Shown: positions 22,208 through 32,554, counted from the stretch's first letter. The stretch: 64,000 nt of DNA from Bombyx mori (GCF_030269925.1 NC_085129.1:17351501-17415500); one strand, 5' to 3'. The notes: generated by a model not told the origin, from the sequence alone. Made by a program: numbers and translations.

Positions 22208-22893
22208 GTTCTGTATTTTTTTTTATTGCCCTTGTAGGCAGACGAGCATATGGCCCACTTATGGTGAGTGGTTACCGTCACCCATGGACCCTACCGCTAC
22301 CGCTTAATACCCTCCACAAGCCTCGTTTGAAGAAGGACATGTCATAGCGCTCGGGAAACACCGTGGAGGGGAGCTCATTCCATAGCCGGATGGTACGTGG
22401 CAAAAAAGACCTCTGGAAACGCACTGTGGATGACCGCAGTGGCTCCAGGTAGTATGGATGAACTCTACTCCGGTGGCGGGCGGTGCGATGGTAAAAACGA
22501 GATGCCGGTATCATCTCGAACAATTCCTCAGAGCACTCCCCATGGAACATACGGTAATATAGAGATAAAATACAGAGGGAACCGAAGTCCCTCTGCAGAC
22601 CCAGAGGTTCCAAACGATCCGTGAGGATGGGATTATCGACAATCCGAGCGGCCCTCTTCTGTATGGAGTCAAATGGAAGAGGCCTGGTATTTGGGAGCCC
22701 CGGCCCACAGATTGGAGCAGTACTCCACGCGAGGTCGGACTTGTGCTTTATAAAGCAAAAGCCTTTGTCCAGGCGTGAAGTACCGCTTCGCTCTGTTGAG
22801 GACTCCCAGCATTTTGGACGCCAACTTGGCTTTGCCTTCCAAATGACTCCGAAACTGGACATGGCTTGAAATGGCGACCCCAAGTATCCCGAT
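22208..22893 (-). mobile_element. LINE-B, 5'-truncated copy with frameshifted ORF2
   Basis: The minus-strand frame 22883-22278 gives the C-terminal 140 residues of a Jockey-type reverse transcriptase: LPFDSIQKRAARIVDNPILT, GECSEELFEMIPASRFYHRT, LWNELPSTVFPERYDMSFFK. Residues before about PNTRPL come from a different frame than in the 38203 copy, so a frameshift occurred, and SLYY is an insertion relative to it. The 3' UTR ends in the reversed poly(A) at 22208-22220. Confidence 0.8.
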
Positions 22894-22920
22894 TCTACTA
22901 TATTCTTTATACGTGCTACA

Positions 22921-23284
22921 TCAGTCCTTTTGGAAGCGATTTTGATGATTTTTTTGATACTTTGGCTTTAATAGTGGTAGCTAACCGTGCGGGCTCACAA
23001 GAAGCCACCAATCAGTACCGCCGGGAAGTAACTGTATTAATGATCTGGTCTGGTACTAGTCGTACGATCGGTGTACCGGAGGGACTAAGCCTCGTAGGGA
23101 GGCCCAAGTAGCTGGTCTGACGCTATGGAAGGGGATTTACGTGAGCTCCAAGTGCTGGATTGACCAGGTGTTGCGTAGCGCGGGGATAAATGGTGGGGTT
23201 TATTGTCGGAGGCCAAGACCATCTTCAAGATCATAGCGTCAGCGCAGTACGAATTGAGTGGACACACTGTACATATCATCAGTA
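22921..23284. other. Mixed degenerate repeat sequence
   Basis: Includes a Bm1 scrap (AACCGTGCGGGCTCACAAGA, 22983-23002). The rest (for example 23090-23280) has coding-like composition and may be an older part of LINE-A ORF2, since LINE-A 3' UTR follows, but it is not in a convincing open frame. Confidence 0.35.
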
Positions 23285-23605
23285 AAGTACACGTCATTTC
23301 GGATCCTCCCGATCCACTAACGGTGCCTTTAGGTACCTCAATCACCGGTCATCGTGCTCGTCGAACCCGTTGCTTGCGACGAAGGGCTTGACGAGTAAAC
23401 TAAGAGACAGTCCACTGAGTTTCTCGCCGGATCTTCTCAGTAGGTCGCGTTTCCGATCCAATGGTAGATTCTGCGAAGCACTGCTCTTACTAGGGTCCGT
23501 GTTAGCAAATTCGCTAGGTTTGAGCCCCGTGAGCTCATCTAATCGTCCGATGACGCTGATATAGCCTCTCAAGGCTATCAGCATAGGTAGGAAGAAAAAA
23601 AAAAC
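23285..23605 (+). mobile_element. LINE-A 3' end
   Basis: ACACGTCATTTCGGATCCTC, GGTGCCTTTAGGTACCTCAA, hairpin, GTGTTAGCAAATTCG and the tip AGCATAGGTAGG. It ends in the intron 34 bp from the exon at 23639. Confidence 0.72.
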
Positions 23606-23638
23606 AGTAAAGCAACTGAGATATTATCAGCAACTCAC

Positions 23639-23802
23639 CTTAGTCGACTCCTCTTCTCGGCCAAGGCTAGCTGCTGAGCTGGAGTCAACATCCTCCTGAT
23701 GTTCGCTGGAGGGGCGTTGGGGAATAAGTCTCTCCCCTCGTGGGCCGGCCCGTCGTCCAGTCCCGGATCGGATTCATCGCCGACAATAAATGTAGGCTCT
23801 AC
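23639..23802 (-). CDS. Unrecognised gene, coding exon 3
   Basis: Exon of 164 nt between acceptor TTGATTCCAG (just above 23802) and donor GTGAGT (23638 downward). It opens VEPTFIVGDESDPGLDDG and closes PPANIRRMLTPAQQLALAEK then RSRL, leaving two bases (AG, phase 2). The first half is acidic; the second half looks like an amphipathic helix rich in Arg/Lys/Gln. The frame is open throughout and follows in phase from the 24804-24707 exon. A LINE-A copy ends 34 bp downstream of its donor. The next exon is not in the window unless it lies unrecognised below 10.8 kb. The product is unknown to me. Confidence 0.72.
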
Positions 23803-23884
23803 CTGGAATCAAACACTTACTTATATAGGCAAATATCAAAATAAAATAAAGGCGAGATTAAACCGTAAAAGTTATTGTCATTAT

Positions 23885-24432
23885 GTTTTTTTTATTTCTT
23901 TTTTTCATTGCGTAGACATTTTTCGTAGACGAGCTCACGGCCCACCTGGTGTTAGGTGGTTACCGGAGCCCATAGACATCTAAATGCCACCACCTATCTA
24001 GAGATGAGTTCTTAGGTCTCCGTTTTTACAGTTGTACTGTAATGTAAGTAATGTAATGTTGTAATGGACCTAAAGGACAAGACGTCCAGTGCATTCATAT
24101 GTAGCGATGCACGGGGTGTTCGAGTCCCGCAGGCGGTTACCAATTTTTCTAATTAAATACGTACTTAACAAATGTTCACGATTGAGTTCCACGGTGAAGG
24201 AATAACATCGTGTAATAAAAATCAAACCCGCAAAATTATCATTTGCGTAATTACTGGTGGTAGGACCTCTTGTGAGCCCGCGCGAGTTGGTACCACCATC
24301 CTGCCTATTTCTGCCGTGAAGCAAAAATTCGTTTCGGTTTGCATTTCGCATTTACGTTGAAGATGTCTATGGGCTCCAGTAACCACTTAAAACCAGGTGG
24401 GCTGTGAGCTCGTCCACTAATCTAGGCAATAA
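23885..24432. repeat. Inverted pair of Bm1 SINEs
   Basis: 23885-24050 is a reversed Bm1 3' part (GAGCTCACGGCCCACCTGG...). 24062-24432 is a plus-strand Bm1 from GACCTAAAGGACAAGACGTC to AGGCAATAAAA with a deletion near 24340. They lie head to tail-reversed in the 904-bp intron region just upstream (in genomic coordinates) of exon 23639-23802. Confidence 0.75.
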
Positions 24433-24439
24433 AAAAAAG

Positions 24440-24620
24440 AAAAGAGTTATCATTGATTTTAAATAAAGAAGATTTAAAGTTTAAAATTTGGAAAATCATA
24501 AATAACTAAAAAACTTCTTCAGCTATTTGAATGGAGTAAACTTAATTGAAGTTCAATTAAAAAGCATCGAACTATTGATGCTAATACCAAATAAAAGGCA
24601 CCTCTATTTACAAATGTCGC
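24440..24620 (-). repeat. RTE/Helitron-like AT-rich repeat fragment
   Basis: CTTCTTCAGCTATTTGAATG and TTGAAGTTCAATTAAAAAGC match the reverse of 6180-6235. Uncertain class. Confidence 0.4.
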
Positions 24621-24706
24621 GTCTTAAGCGAAATGTCATACCAAATATCCTTGCACCTTCGTTATAGTGTATTATCTGTGCTTGTCACTTAAAATATTAT
24701 ACTCAC

Positions 24707-24804
24707 ATTTCGTCCTTCATCGGAGTCGATTTTTTCAAAATTATCGCTCTCGCTCGACGAACGCTGCTCCTGTGGTAATTGGACGGAATCGTCCGCCATG
24801 TTCT
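24707..24804 (-). CDS. Unrecognised gene, coding exon 2
   Basis: Exon flanked on the minus strand by acceptor TTTTGTTTTACAG (just above 24804) and donor GTGAGT (24706 downward). It reads (E)NMADDSVQLPQEQRSSSESD and continues as an acidic, serine-rich stretch ending DSDEGRN, phase 0. It contains its own ATG (24799-24797) with a good context, so a shorter product beginning MADDSV is possible if transcription starts nearby. Hydrophilic and probably disordered. It is followed by a 904-bp intron and the next exon at 23802. Codon use and splice sites look like a real host exon, unlike the surrounding Bm1 and LINE sequence. Family unknown. Confidence 0.7.
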
Positions 24805-25068
24805 CTGTAAAACAAAAGTTTAGATTTAAAAATCAAGACTTATTGTGTTTCTATTGCAGCAAAACGTAATCAAAGTAGATTGCTATTCAAAAACGAAAAG
24901 GCGTTACTCATTGTTTATGCTTAATTTTTTTTTGTTTTTTCGTGTTTCATGTTTCTCGCAACGTACATCCAAATAAATTATTATTATTTAATAATACTTA
25001 TAATTATTACTTATTATTAATACTTATCACTTCGCGAATGAGAATTAATGCATTGCCATTTAAAGTAC

Positions 25069-25070
<2 letters not shown>

Positions 25071-25103
<33 letters not shown>

Positions 25104-25535
25104 TGCTTAGATGGGTGGACGAGCTCACAGCCCACCTGGTGTTAAGTGGTTACTGGAGCCCATAGACATCTACAACGTAAATGCGCCACCCACCTTGAGA
25201 TATAAGTTCTAAGGTCTCAGTATAGTGACAACGGCTACCCCACCCTTCGAACCGAAACGCATTACTGCTTCACGGCGGAAATAGGCGGGGTGGTGGTACC
25301 TACCCGTGCGGACTCCCAAGAGGTCCTACCACCAGTGATTACGCAAATTATAATTTTGCGGGTTTGATTTTTATTACACGATGTTATTCCTTCACCGTGG
25401 AAGTCAATCGTGAACATTTGTTGAGTACGTATTTCATTAGAAAAATTGGTACCCGCCTGCGGGATTCGAACACCGGTGCATCGCTACACACGAATGCACC
25501 GGACGTCTTATCCTTTAGGCCACGACGACTTTGTT
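25071..25535 (-). repeat. Bm1 SINE, full length and well preserved
   Basis: Preceded by a run of about 29 T (the reversed poly(A) tail), then TATTGCTTAGATGGGTGGAC. It runs through to the B-box (GGATTCGAACACCGG) and the head GGCCACGACGACTTT. The long pure tail and the low number of differences make this the youngest-looking free Bm1 in the window. Confidence 0.92.
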
Positions 25536-26125
25536 GCTGTTACAATACAATTTAATTCGCATATGTCAAAAATTGGTAAGCCTTTTGCGCTCGAATGCCC
25601 ATTGCTCAAGTTATCGAGAAAAAATAAAATGACAACTGACAGATTCCATTCGTTCAATCGTCGAAGAATGCCGGGAAATATCTCTGACGGTAAGCGAAGG
25701 AATTCCATAATTAAATTCCAACGATCCACGGTCGCTTAATGGAATTTTATTGGTAACGCCTCTGTGTAATGTATAATGGTTAAAGCTTACGATCGATTTT
25801 ATTCTCATTGATTTACATAGTATTATATTAATTTACGCAGATGGTTTCGTGATTCACGCGTGAGCTAATAAACCTGTGTTCACACCGCAGTATTGATAGC
25901 GTCGCCTGTATTTACGCATTTGAACAACAGCTGTAGGCTTCAAGTCAAATTATTTGAACCCCAAAAGACACACTGGTGTTCTCTGCTATGGCGCAGGGCA
26001 GTCCAAGGAGTTGGTATTCATTAATAACTATTTAGTAGTTTTTTTATTTGTTTAGAATAATAATTTATGAAAAAATATAGAGCCGTTGCCTCCCTATGAC
26101 ATGGCACTCCTTTCGACATTCTATC
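25536..26125. other. Stretch with overlapping open frames, no recognised gene
   Basis: Frames on both strands at 25446-25808 are partly Bm1 and partly chance. No supported feature. Confidence 0.35.
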
Positions 26126-26127
26126 AA

Positions 26128-26272
26128 TATCAGGAACTTTTGGCGGGAAGGCCAAAAGCGAATTGTGTGAATTACTTATTAAATTTTATTAATTTAATTC
26201 GTCCTCAGGTTTAAATCTTAATAAATATGGTTTATAAACTGTTTAATATCTGTAAAAGTGCACAAAGAGCCC
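26128..26272 (-). mobile_element. MITE-G fragment
   Basis: ACTTTTGGCGGGAAGGCC followed by GTGAATTACTTATTAAATTT and CTGTAAAAGTGCACAAAG: the reversed end of the TIR element complete at 32250-32554. Confidence 0.5.
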
Positions 26273-26282
26273 TTTTTTATCC

Positions 26283-26560
26283 TACCTAATCACTGGTAAC
26301 CTAAGGGGCTATTCCAACTTCGCGCGGACGGGGAAGTGAGCTCACGGGGTCCAACCTGAGAGAATTTTTAACACTAGCCCTAACAAGAGCAGTGCTTCGC
26401 AGAATCTACCACAGGATCCGAATTGCGACCCGCTGAGAAGATCCGGCGAGAAACTCAGTGGGCTGTGTCTATGGACTAGTTCGCTCGTCGAACTTTACCT
26501 CGTAGTCGACAAGTTCGAGAGGGACGGTGACCGGTGCTTTGAAAAGCTTAAAAGCACCAA
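26283..26560 (-). mobile_element. LINE-A subfamily 3, 3' end
   Basis: GGTAACCTAAGGGGCTATTC, AAGAGCAGTGCTTCGCAGAA, hairpin, GACGGTGACCGGTGCTTTGA. The tip differs from typical LINE-A (CACTGGTAACC instead of CCTATGCTGAT). An adjoining minus frame up to 26717 is not recognised. Confidence 0.6.
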
Positions 26561-26696
26561 AGAGTTCAAATGCTCGAATGAGTTTATCTTCATGCTCCGA
26601 GTTGAAATTAAAAGTCGTCTTTTTTGGCTCGTAAACATCTGTAACATGCGCAAGGCATATACCTACTATAGAATTATCAGAACGTATGAACAGATG

Positions 26697-26947
26697 TATG
26701 AGGCCGTCGCGGCGCAAAAGTGACTATAGTTATTATGGAGCAATGAGGTTTAAGTTTTCATGAATTTGAATTTGAGTAGGCAGAAAACCAATAGGCGCAA
26801 AAATAATGCTTACAAAGCCATATGTTATCTATAGGCGAAACTATGGATAGGCCGGTTTTTTTTTATTATATTTTAAATTGCATTAAACATATAAGCATGA
26901 TTATGAAAAAATGTGGGTTAGGCCACTTTTGCGCTGACGGCCTCATA
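26697..26947. mobile_element. Small TIR element (MITE), about 250 bp
   Basis: Left end TATGAGGCCGTCGCGGCGCA, right end the complement of TATGAGGCCGTCAGCGCAAA. The inverted repeats extend about 24 bp with a two-base difference in the middle. The terminal TA may be the target duplication. The interior is AT-rich and non-coding. Confidence 0.65.
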
Positions 26948-27344
26948 TGAACGTGTTGATTCGCTTAGCACAAACATCAAACCTGCATGCAATCCTGACC
27001 TTTTTTCTTGTCCTTTCTCTGTCCTGTTTGCACTTTATTTTCTTAATTAGGTTATGTCGCTCCGTTTTTGATAAGCGATGTTTCGATAGTGAACTTTCGA
27101 TAATGATTTGTTCGGTTATCGCGTGTCGCATACGTAATTATAGTTGTTGCAAAGCTCGAGCGCGCGTCGCCTTTATTTGTAGTTGTAATCGTAAATACAC
27201 ATTTTTGTTAGTGTGTGTACCCGACGCGACGGGACGCGGCGACGGAGCGGTCTAGTAGCTTCTACATTGACGCGTCCCTATACAGATTGCTCACTCACAC
27301 AACTAAGGACGGCGCGCATTGGTACTTTGCAACTATACGATTGA
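26948..27344. other. Stretch without recognised feature
   Basis: Open frames on both strands (26943-27255) overlap each other. There is a CG-rich patch at about 27220-27245. No family resemblance. Confidence 0.35.
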
Positions 27345-27532
27345 ATTTGGAGGGACTATTCTAGCTTCACCTAACTGGTAGGTGAGCTCATGGGACTCAG
27401 CCTCAGAGAATCTTGTTAAAATCTGCCCTAGCAAGGGCGGTGCTTCGCTGAATCCACCACCGGATCCGAAACGCGACCCACTGAGAAGATCCGGCGAGAA
27501 ACTCAGTGGGTTTTGTCCGTGAGCAGTTTTCA
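27345..27532 (-). mobile_element. LINE-A 3' end, fragment
   Basis: CTAGCTTCACCTAACTGGTA, GCAAGGGCGGTGCTTCGCTG and the hairpin GATCCGGCGAGAAACTCAGT. Confidence 0.65.
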
Positions 27533-28138
27533 AATTTATTCAGATGTTTCGTAAACGAATTCCTACCGCAATTACATCACGGTTGGTTATCTCAAGGCGC
27601 GCATTAAAATTATTGCGTAAAACAACGACATCTCAAACAATAACATTGTCGTGTCTGAAAACTGACCTTGGACGTTATTAAATAAATTAAAAGAACGCTG
27701 AATTAGAATCATGATTAATCTAAAAATTACGTTAATGTACCGTTTAATATAAAACAAATGAAAACTTTATAATTGTGAGCTCGCAATCTAACCGCAAACG
27801 CGCAATGTAATATAAACTGTATATCGACGCTTGAAAGGCAAACGTGACTAAGCGACAATAACTGCTTTGTACATAAATGACAGGCAATAACCATATTCGA
27901 TATATCTAAGTCTATTAAAATCATTTCAATCCTACAGCTGCTAGCTAGATTCTACTACAGCTAGATTCGTTAAAATATATTTTGTTTTCAGGTATTTCAA
28001 CTTTAAATTAGTCTACTGTAAAGTTCACGCATTGTCGCTTAATCACGTTTGCCTTTCAAGCGCCGATATATATAATTAAATTTTCGGATCGCATTTCTTT
28101 ATACTGTGTCAGGAATCGCCTATGCATCTTCATTCATT
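27533..28138. other. AT-rich stretch, nothing recognised
   Basis: No gene or repeat supported. Confidence 0.4.
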
Positions 28139-28139
28139 G

Positions 28140-28336
28140 CGCTGTCGAGTTGAACTGACCGGTTATTGTTCTCGTCAAACCTGTCGCTTCCGACGAAGGG
28201 CTCGACGAGTAAATTCTCACTGCTCTTGCTAGGGTTAGTGTTAGAAACGACGTCAGGTTTGTGCCCCGTGAGTTCACCTACTAATTCTGTGAATCTAGTA
28301 TAACCCCTCGATGTTAACAGAATAGGTAGGTAGTAA
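28140..28336 (+). mobile_element. LINE-A 3' end with hairpin deleted
   Basis: ACCGGTTATTGTTCTCGTCA, GACGAAGGGCTCGACGAGTA and then directly CACTGCTCTTGCTAGGGTTA; tip AATAGGTAGGTAG. The hairpin between is missing. Confidence 0.6.
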
Positions 28337-28570
28337 TTATTTGCCGCGACATTCGATTCTGGAATACTAGATTAATTAACGCTACGACGTGTCTGTCTTT
28401 GAGCAAACCTAGTTTTCAAATAAAATTGTGACAGATATCACATCGTGATTGCTGGTAACCACTTAGCTCCGGTATTAGCACCACCACGTTCTCGATAGCG
28501 TAAAAGTTGACTCAAATTGGTATAGAATTGAAAAGTTTGCCTACGTTAGCCGCTAGGGGCGTTGTTCCAA

Positions 28571-29285
28571 GCACGCGCTAGAAGCGTGCCCACGGTGGGA
28601 GCACCCGCGGCGAAACCTCGTCGCGGTGTTGAGACAGGACCTCTCTTTGAGGGCTATCGTCGCCCGTATGGTAGAGGACCGGAGTTCGTGGGAGGCCATG
28701 GCTGGGTTCTGTGACTTGGTCATGGCGCTTCGTGAGGCTGAGGAGCGCGAAAGGGAATGGGATCCCTCTTCGGCTCCTCAGCGCAGAAGGCGGGGTGGAC
28801 GGCGCGTGCGAGAGGCCGCCGCTCAGCCCTCGTAGGGACTATCGAGTGCCGGGTGCGGGGGCGCCGGCACTCGACTGTTGGTCCGGTGGTGAAGCGGTGC
28901 AAGGTGGCTCCTGTGCGCCGCTCACGGTGTGTCTCCCGAGACGAGGTTCTACGGGATTTTCCCGGGGATGAAATCCCGTCTTAACATTAGTACGGGTACC
29001 GCCTAAGGCGAAACTTTCGGCGCGCATCGCGGTACCGTAAGTTTCGTGTAGTCGGTGTGGTGGAGCTCGATGGGGTTTAGTCGGTAGTCGTTCTGCGGGG
29101 CAAGTGCTTCGCGCGCCTTTTTCAAGGCGTAGTCTCCTGTGAGAAATTGGGGGAGGTGAAGGACCTCGGCCCTTCTCTTCTCCCCTTCTTCCTCTCAGGA
29201 GGCGCCGGAGTCCGACATAACCCGGTCCGTTACCCCCCTCGACCGGGTATCCGTAAATGGATTCCCCAGAGTTAAAAAAAATAAA
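28571..29285 (+). mobile_element. R1-clade-like LINE 3' end
   Basis: 5'-truncated LINE of 715 bp, flanked by TAGGGGCGTTGTTCCAA on both sides (28554-28570 and 29286-29302). GC-rich, unlike all neighbours. It ends in AAAAAAAATAAA without a long poly(A). Confidence 0.82.
28572..28835 (+). CDS. C-terminus of an R1-clade-like LINE polymerase
   Basis: Open from the 5' truncation: HALEACPRWEHPRRNLVAVL, then RQDLSLRAIVARMVEDRSSW, EAMAGFCDLVMALREAEERE and an arginine-rich end, stop at 28833-28835. The Cys-Pro-x-Trp segment plus the terminal FCxxVMxxxExxEREREW is characteristic of the C-terminal region of R1-clade non-LTR elements. It is only the last 87 residues of ORF2, so it has no catalytic function. 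No stops or frameshifts, suggesting recent insertion. Confidence 0.7.
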   Translation, partial: HALEACPRWEHPRRNLVAVLRQDLSLRAIVARMVEDRSSWEAMAGFCDLVMALREAEEREREWDPSSAPQRRRRGGRRVREAAAQPS

Positions 29286-29389
29286 TAGGGGCGTTGTTCC
29301 AACTGCATACAAATTAACTTTTACGCTATCGAGAACGTTAAAAAACTCCTACTAAGTATACTGTTGGGCTGTGGACATGCCGCTCTTCT

Positions 29390-30345
29390 ATCCGATTAAA
29401 TAGGAATGCTGTCTGTCGAATGACCTCTTTCCTGAAGTTCCGAGCATAGCTCTGGACTGTGGTGTATTGCCCAAGCAATTATAATAATGACTTACAATTA
29501 TTGGGGTGTATGTGTTAAATATCGTTACGCGGGTAAGAGTAACGCCATCTATCGTCGAATAGAAGAAACGAATATCAAAAGGACTAGTAAAATCGAGATC
29601 GCTTGAGAAGTGCAGCGCCATCTATTACCAAATAGCGGAAACACATATCGAAAGGACTGGCCTTATCGAGAATGTTCTTGATAATTCTAGGGATGTCGTA
29701 TCGACTATAAAAGCGTTACAGAGATGATACGGAGGCAGTTAGTAATCGGATCTACTCGAATCGAAACAGCGAACGGATCACCGGATGAAGTCGTCGTGGC
29801 CTAAATGATAAGACGTCCGGTGCATTCGTATCTTGCGATGCACTGGTGTTCGAATCCTGCAGGCGGGTACCATTTCTAATGAAAAATTTTGAACTCCTCA
29901 AAAATGTTCAATTAACTGCTGTTAAAAAATGACTTCTATGGTGAAGGAATAACATCGTGTAATAAAAATCAAACCCGCAAAATTATAATTTGCGCAATTA
30001 CTGGTGGTAGGATCTCTTGTGAGTCCGCACGGGTAGGTACCACTACCCTGCCTATTTCTGCCATGAAGCAGTAATGCGTTTCGGATTGAAGGGCGGGGCA
30101 GCCGTTGTAACTTTTCTGAGACCTTAGAACTCATATCTCAAGGTGGGTGGCGGCATTTACGCTGTAGATATCTATGGGCTTCGGTAACCACTTAGCACCA
30201 GGTGGACTGTGAGCTCGTCAATCCATCTATGCAATAAAAAAACCTGAAGCGAAGTGCAAGAAGCGAATTACGAATTGTAAAGTGATCTGTAAGTTTTCTG
30301 TGTTAAATAGAATTTTAATTTGTACTTCGGTGGATGTTTTTCAGC
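29390..30345 (+). mobile_element. LTR (family L), split by Bm1
   Basis: Non-coding sequence with AGTAACGCCATCTATCGTCG, a TATA box (GACTATAAAAGC, 29703-29714), CAGTTAGTAATCGGATCTAC and GGATCACC. It resumes after the Bm1 with CCTGAAGCGAAGTGCAAGAA and ends about ATTTGTACTTCGGTGG. The same order occurs on the minus strand at 42560-42960 and 43130-43600. The promoter and lack of coding suggest a solo LTR, class (BEL-Pao or gypsy) undecided. Confidence 0.6.
29790..30240 (+). repeat. Bm1 SINE, full length, inserted in the LTR
   Basis: GTCGTCGTGGCCTAAATGAT, B-box GTGTTCGAATCC, body GGTAGGATCTCTTGTGAGTC and tail TGCAATAAAAAAA. Inserted in LTR-L, whose sequence resumes immediately after. Confidence 0.88.
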
Positions 30346-30560
30346 GCGTAACAATATATTGGTTATACTCGATTCATGAGTGTGAGCTTCCCATATGCTC
30401 GGATAGACCATCCATCTATCTGCCAATCAGGCCACAGACGCCTGCTGCGGTAGAGAGAACAACCCAAGAGAAACCGCCAACCGAATCCTGCCTTAATGTG
30501 TCTGTATTTCAACGTTTTAATACTATAATCAGTTATTTTCAAATTTACATATATATTAAA

Positions 30561-30861
30561 CTAGCTTTTGCCTGCGACTCCGTCCGCGTGGAATAGTTAC
30601 TTTGGCATAACGCTAAATACCCCCACTTCATTTACGTAGAAAGTGACAATATTTTTGATTTATAGAATGTTAAGGAGCTATTTAAACCACTATTTTGAAA
30701 CATTCTTTATTGGTGCTCCACTTGTATTGGCCTTACCGTGATGTTAGATAGCCTTCTTCAATAAATGGGTTATCTAACACTGAAAGAATTTTTCAAATCG
30801 ATTCCTGACATTAGCGCGTTCAATCAAACAAACTCTTCAGCTTTATAATATTAGTATAGAT
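30561..30861 (+). mobile_element. RTE-type LINE 3' end
   Basis: Begins CTAGCTTTTGCCTGCGACTC and ends ATAATATTAGTATAGAT, the two diagnostic ends of a repeat abundant across Lepidoptera. No intact frame. Confidence 0.65.
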
Positions 30862-31146
30862 GTATTAATTACCTATAGTTCAAATTTATCGAGCAATAAA
30901 AAATAAAAATTATCTATGTACTTGATTGAGGTTATCGAATGTCAAAAGTCAAGTTGTCGGGCTGTCAGTGTCAGCTGTCACGAAGTGTCCATTCGTTGCA
31001 CATCTGAAGGTGAACCGGGACAAACGATATCAGCCGAGGAAGTGCTTGTCTGTATGTCGTGGAATATTTTTTATGGTCCGTTTTTATTGTGCTCTCGATA
31101 AAGTTTTTTTTCTTCGGGAGTTAGCTATTTCTTATTGCGACTCAGT
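30862..31146. other. Unrecognised stretch
   Basis: Overlapping plus frames at 30916-31225 are open but unrecognised and lack supporting signals. Confidence 0.35.
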
Positions 31147-31630
31147 GGTAGTTTTCCAATTACAGAGCATAATGCGACATAATGCGACTCAGTGGCGCAC
31201 AATGCCGAATTATGCTGAAGCTTAATTGGAACGTGAATTAGTTTTCAAATGCATCAGCAGAGTACGTTAAGTTAACACAGTTTTAATTAGCATTGATTAT
31301 TTCGAAGAAACTACGACGAAACGAAAGCCTTACAATTTTTTTCAACATTAAATAATATTACTATATAAACAAAATTTCGATCAATGCCAACTTAAAGAGT
31401 CGCGAGTATCACGCGAGAGCAGTACTTTTGAGAGTGCTCGATTGTGCGAAGCGTTGCTGTAGTTGGAGCATTCAACGTTGAGCATTATGCCGCATAATGC
31501 GCTCTAGTGCTGTAATTGGAAAACTACCCTTTTGAGAGTGCTCGATTGTGCGAAATGTTGCTGTAGTTGGAACATTCAACGTTGAGCATTTTGCCGCATA
31601 ATGCGCTCTTGTGCTGTAATTGGAAAACAG
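31147..31630. mobile_element. TIR element with a tandemly duplicated right end
   Basis: Left end GGTAGTTTTCCAATTACAG (31147) is inverted at the right (CTGTAATTGGAAAACTACC, 31510-31528). The right terminal unit is then repeated once: the 104-bp unit beginning CTTTTGAGAGTGCTCGATTG occurs at 31425 and 31529. Both units contain CGCATAATGCGCTCT. No coding frame. Confidence 0.65.
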
Positions 31631-31635
31631 GGAAT

Positions 31636-31772
31636 GTGCTTAGTGCGTTTTTTTAAAGCTCTCGATAGCGAACAGCGGCCCTAGCGGCAAACGTAGGCAA
31701 ACGTTCCAACTCCCTACAAATTTGAGTTAACTTTTACGCTATCGAGAACATTAAAAAACTCGCACTAAGCAC
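31636..31772. mobile_element. Palindromic MITE (MITE-P), with a shortened left arm
   Basis: GTGCTTAGTGCG to CGCACTAAGCAC. The left arm lacks about 30 bp present in the right arm (AACTTTTACGCTATCGAGAA). Confidence 0.8.
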
Positions 31773-31971
31773 ACAGGTCCGTCACAGTGTTATTGGTATC
31801 GCCGTCTTCGATACATTGAATTCAAACCACCTTTGAGAGCAATACAATGATGATTTTTTTTGTCTTGGGCCTAAGAACATACGGCCAACCAATTATCTAA
31901 GCAAAAATAAATTGCAAACATATGTACTTTAAAATTTAAGACTATACCGACACGAATATTTCCAATGAAAT

Positions 31972-32066
31972 AAAAATTGTTTTTTTAATTGCTAAGATGT
32001 GTGGACGATCTCACGATCCACCTGGTGCTAAGTGGTCACCGGAGTCCGTAGACATCAACAACGCAA
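31972..32066 (-). repeat. Bm1 SINE, 3' fragment
   Basis: TTTTTTTAATTGCTAAGATG to CATCAACAACGCAAATT. Confidence 0.7.
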
Positions 32067-32249
32067 ATTAATCTTATCTAACTTTTATTTGCTGTCGGTT
32101 CGTTTTTGTCGTCTACTTGGGTATTTTAAGGGCATTGAAAAATGACCACTGCCAGTGTACAGACGTCCTTGTTCCTTTTCTTTTTTCAGTCTAGCCCTAA
32201 GTGTATTATTATCTATGGTCTCGCCAAATTACACTTGTCAAATATCCGA

Positions 32250-32554
32250 GACTTTTTGGCGGGAACGCGAAATGAAACGAAATGAGATGAGATGATATCG
32301 GATAAAATATAATCTCTGTAAAATGGTGGTCATTTACTGATACTTTTTCACTGGACTTTTTGGAGGATCCCGAGAAGTTACGTAGAGTGGCTTTGTTTTA
32401 TGTTTCCACATTTGTGCACTTTCACAGATTACAGTTAATAATTAAAAACAGTTAATAAGCCACCTTTATTACACATTTAAACCCAAACAAACACTAAATA
32501 GACAAAATAAAACAAATCACACAATTTCACTCCTCGCGTTCCCGCCAAAAAGTC
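32250..32554. mobile_element. MITE-G, complete (305 bp)
   Basis: Inverted repeats GACTTTTTGGCGGGAACGCG at both ends, 21 bp, perfect. The interior includes AAAATGGTGGTCATTTACTG and GGACTTTTTGGAGGATCC. Other copies at 35086-35365 and 26128-26272. Confidence 0.8.

Larger units (their letters stand above)
28487..29358. mobile_element. Palindromic MITE (MITE-P) split by an R1-like LINE
   Basis: The left arm 28487-28570 (CGTTCTCGATAGCGTAAAAG to GGGGCGTTGTTCCAA) and the right arm 29286-29358 (TTGTTCCAACTGCATAC to TTAAAAAACTCCTACTAAG) belong to one MITE-P. They are separated by a LINE with a 17-bp target duplication. Confidence 0.8.

Noticed and set aside
28571..29270. GC-rich host exon or CpG island
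   Set aside because: The 17-bp flanking duplication and LINE C-terminus show it is an inserted retroelement.
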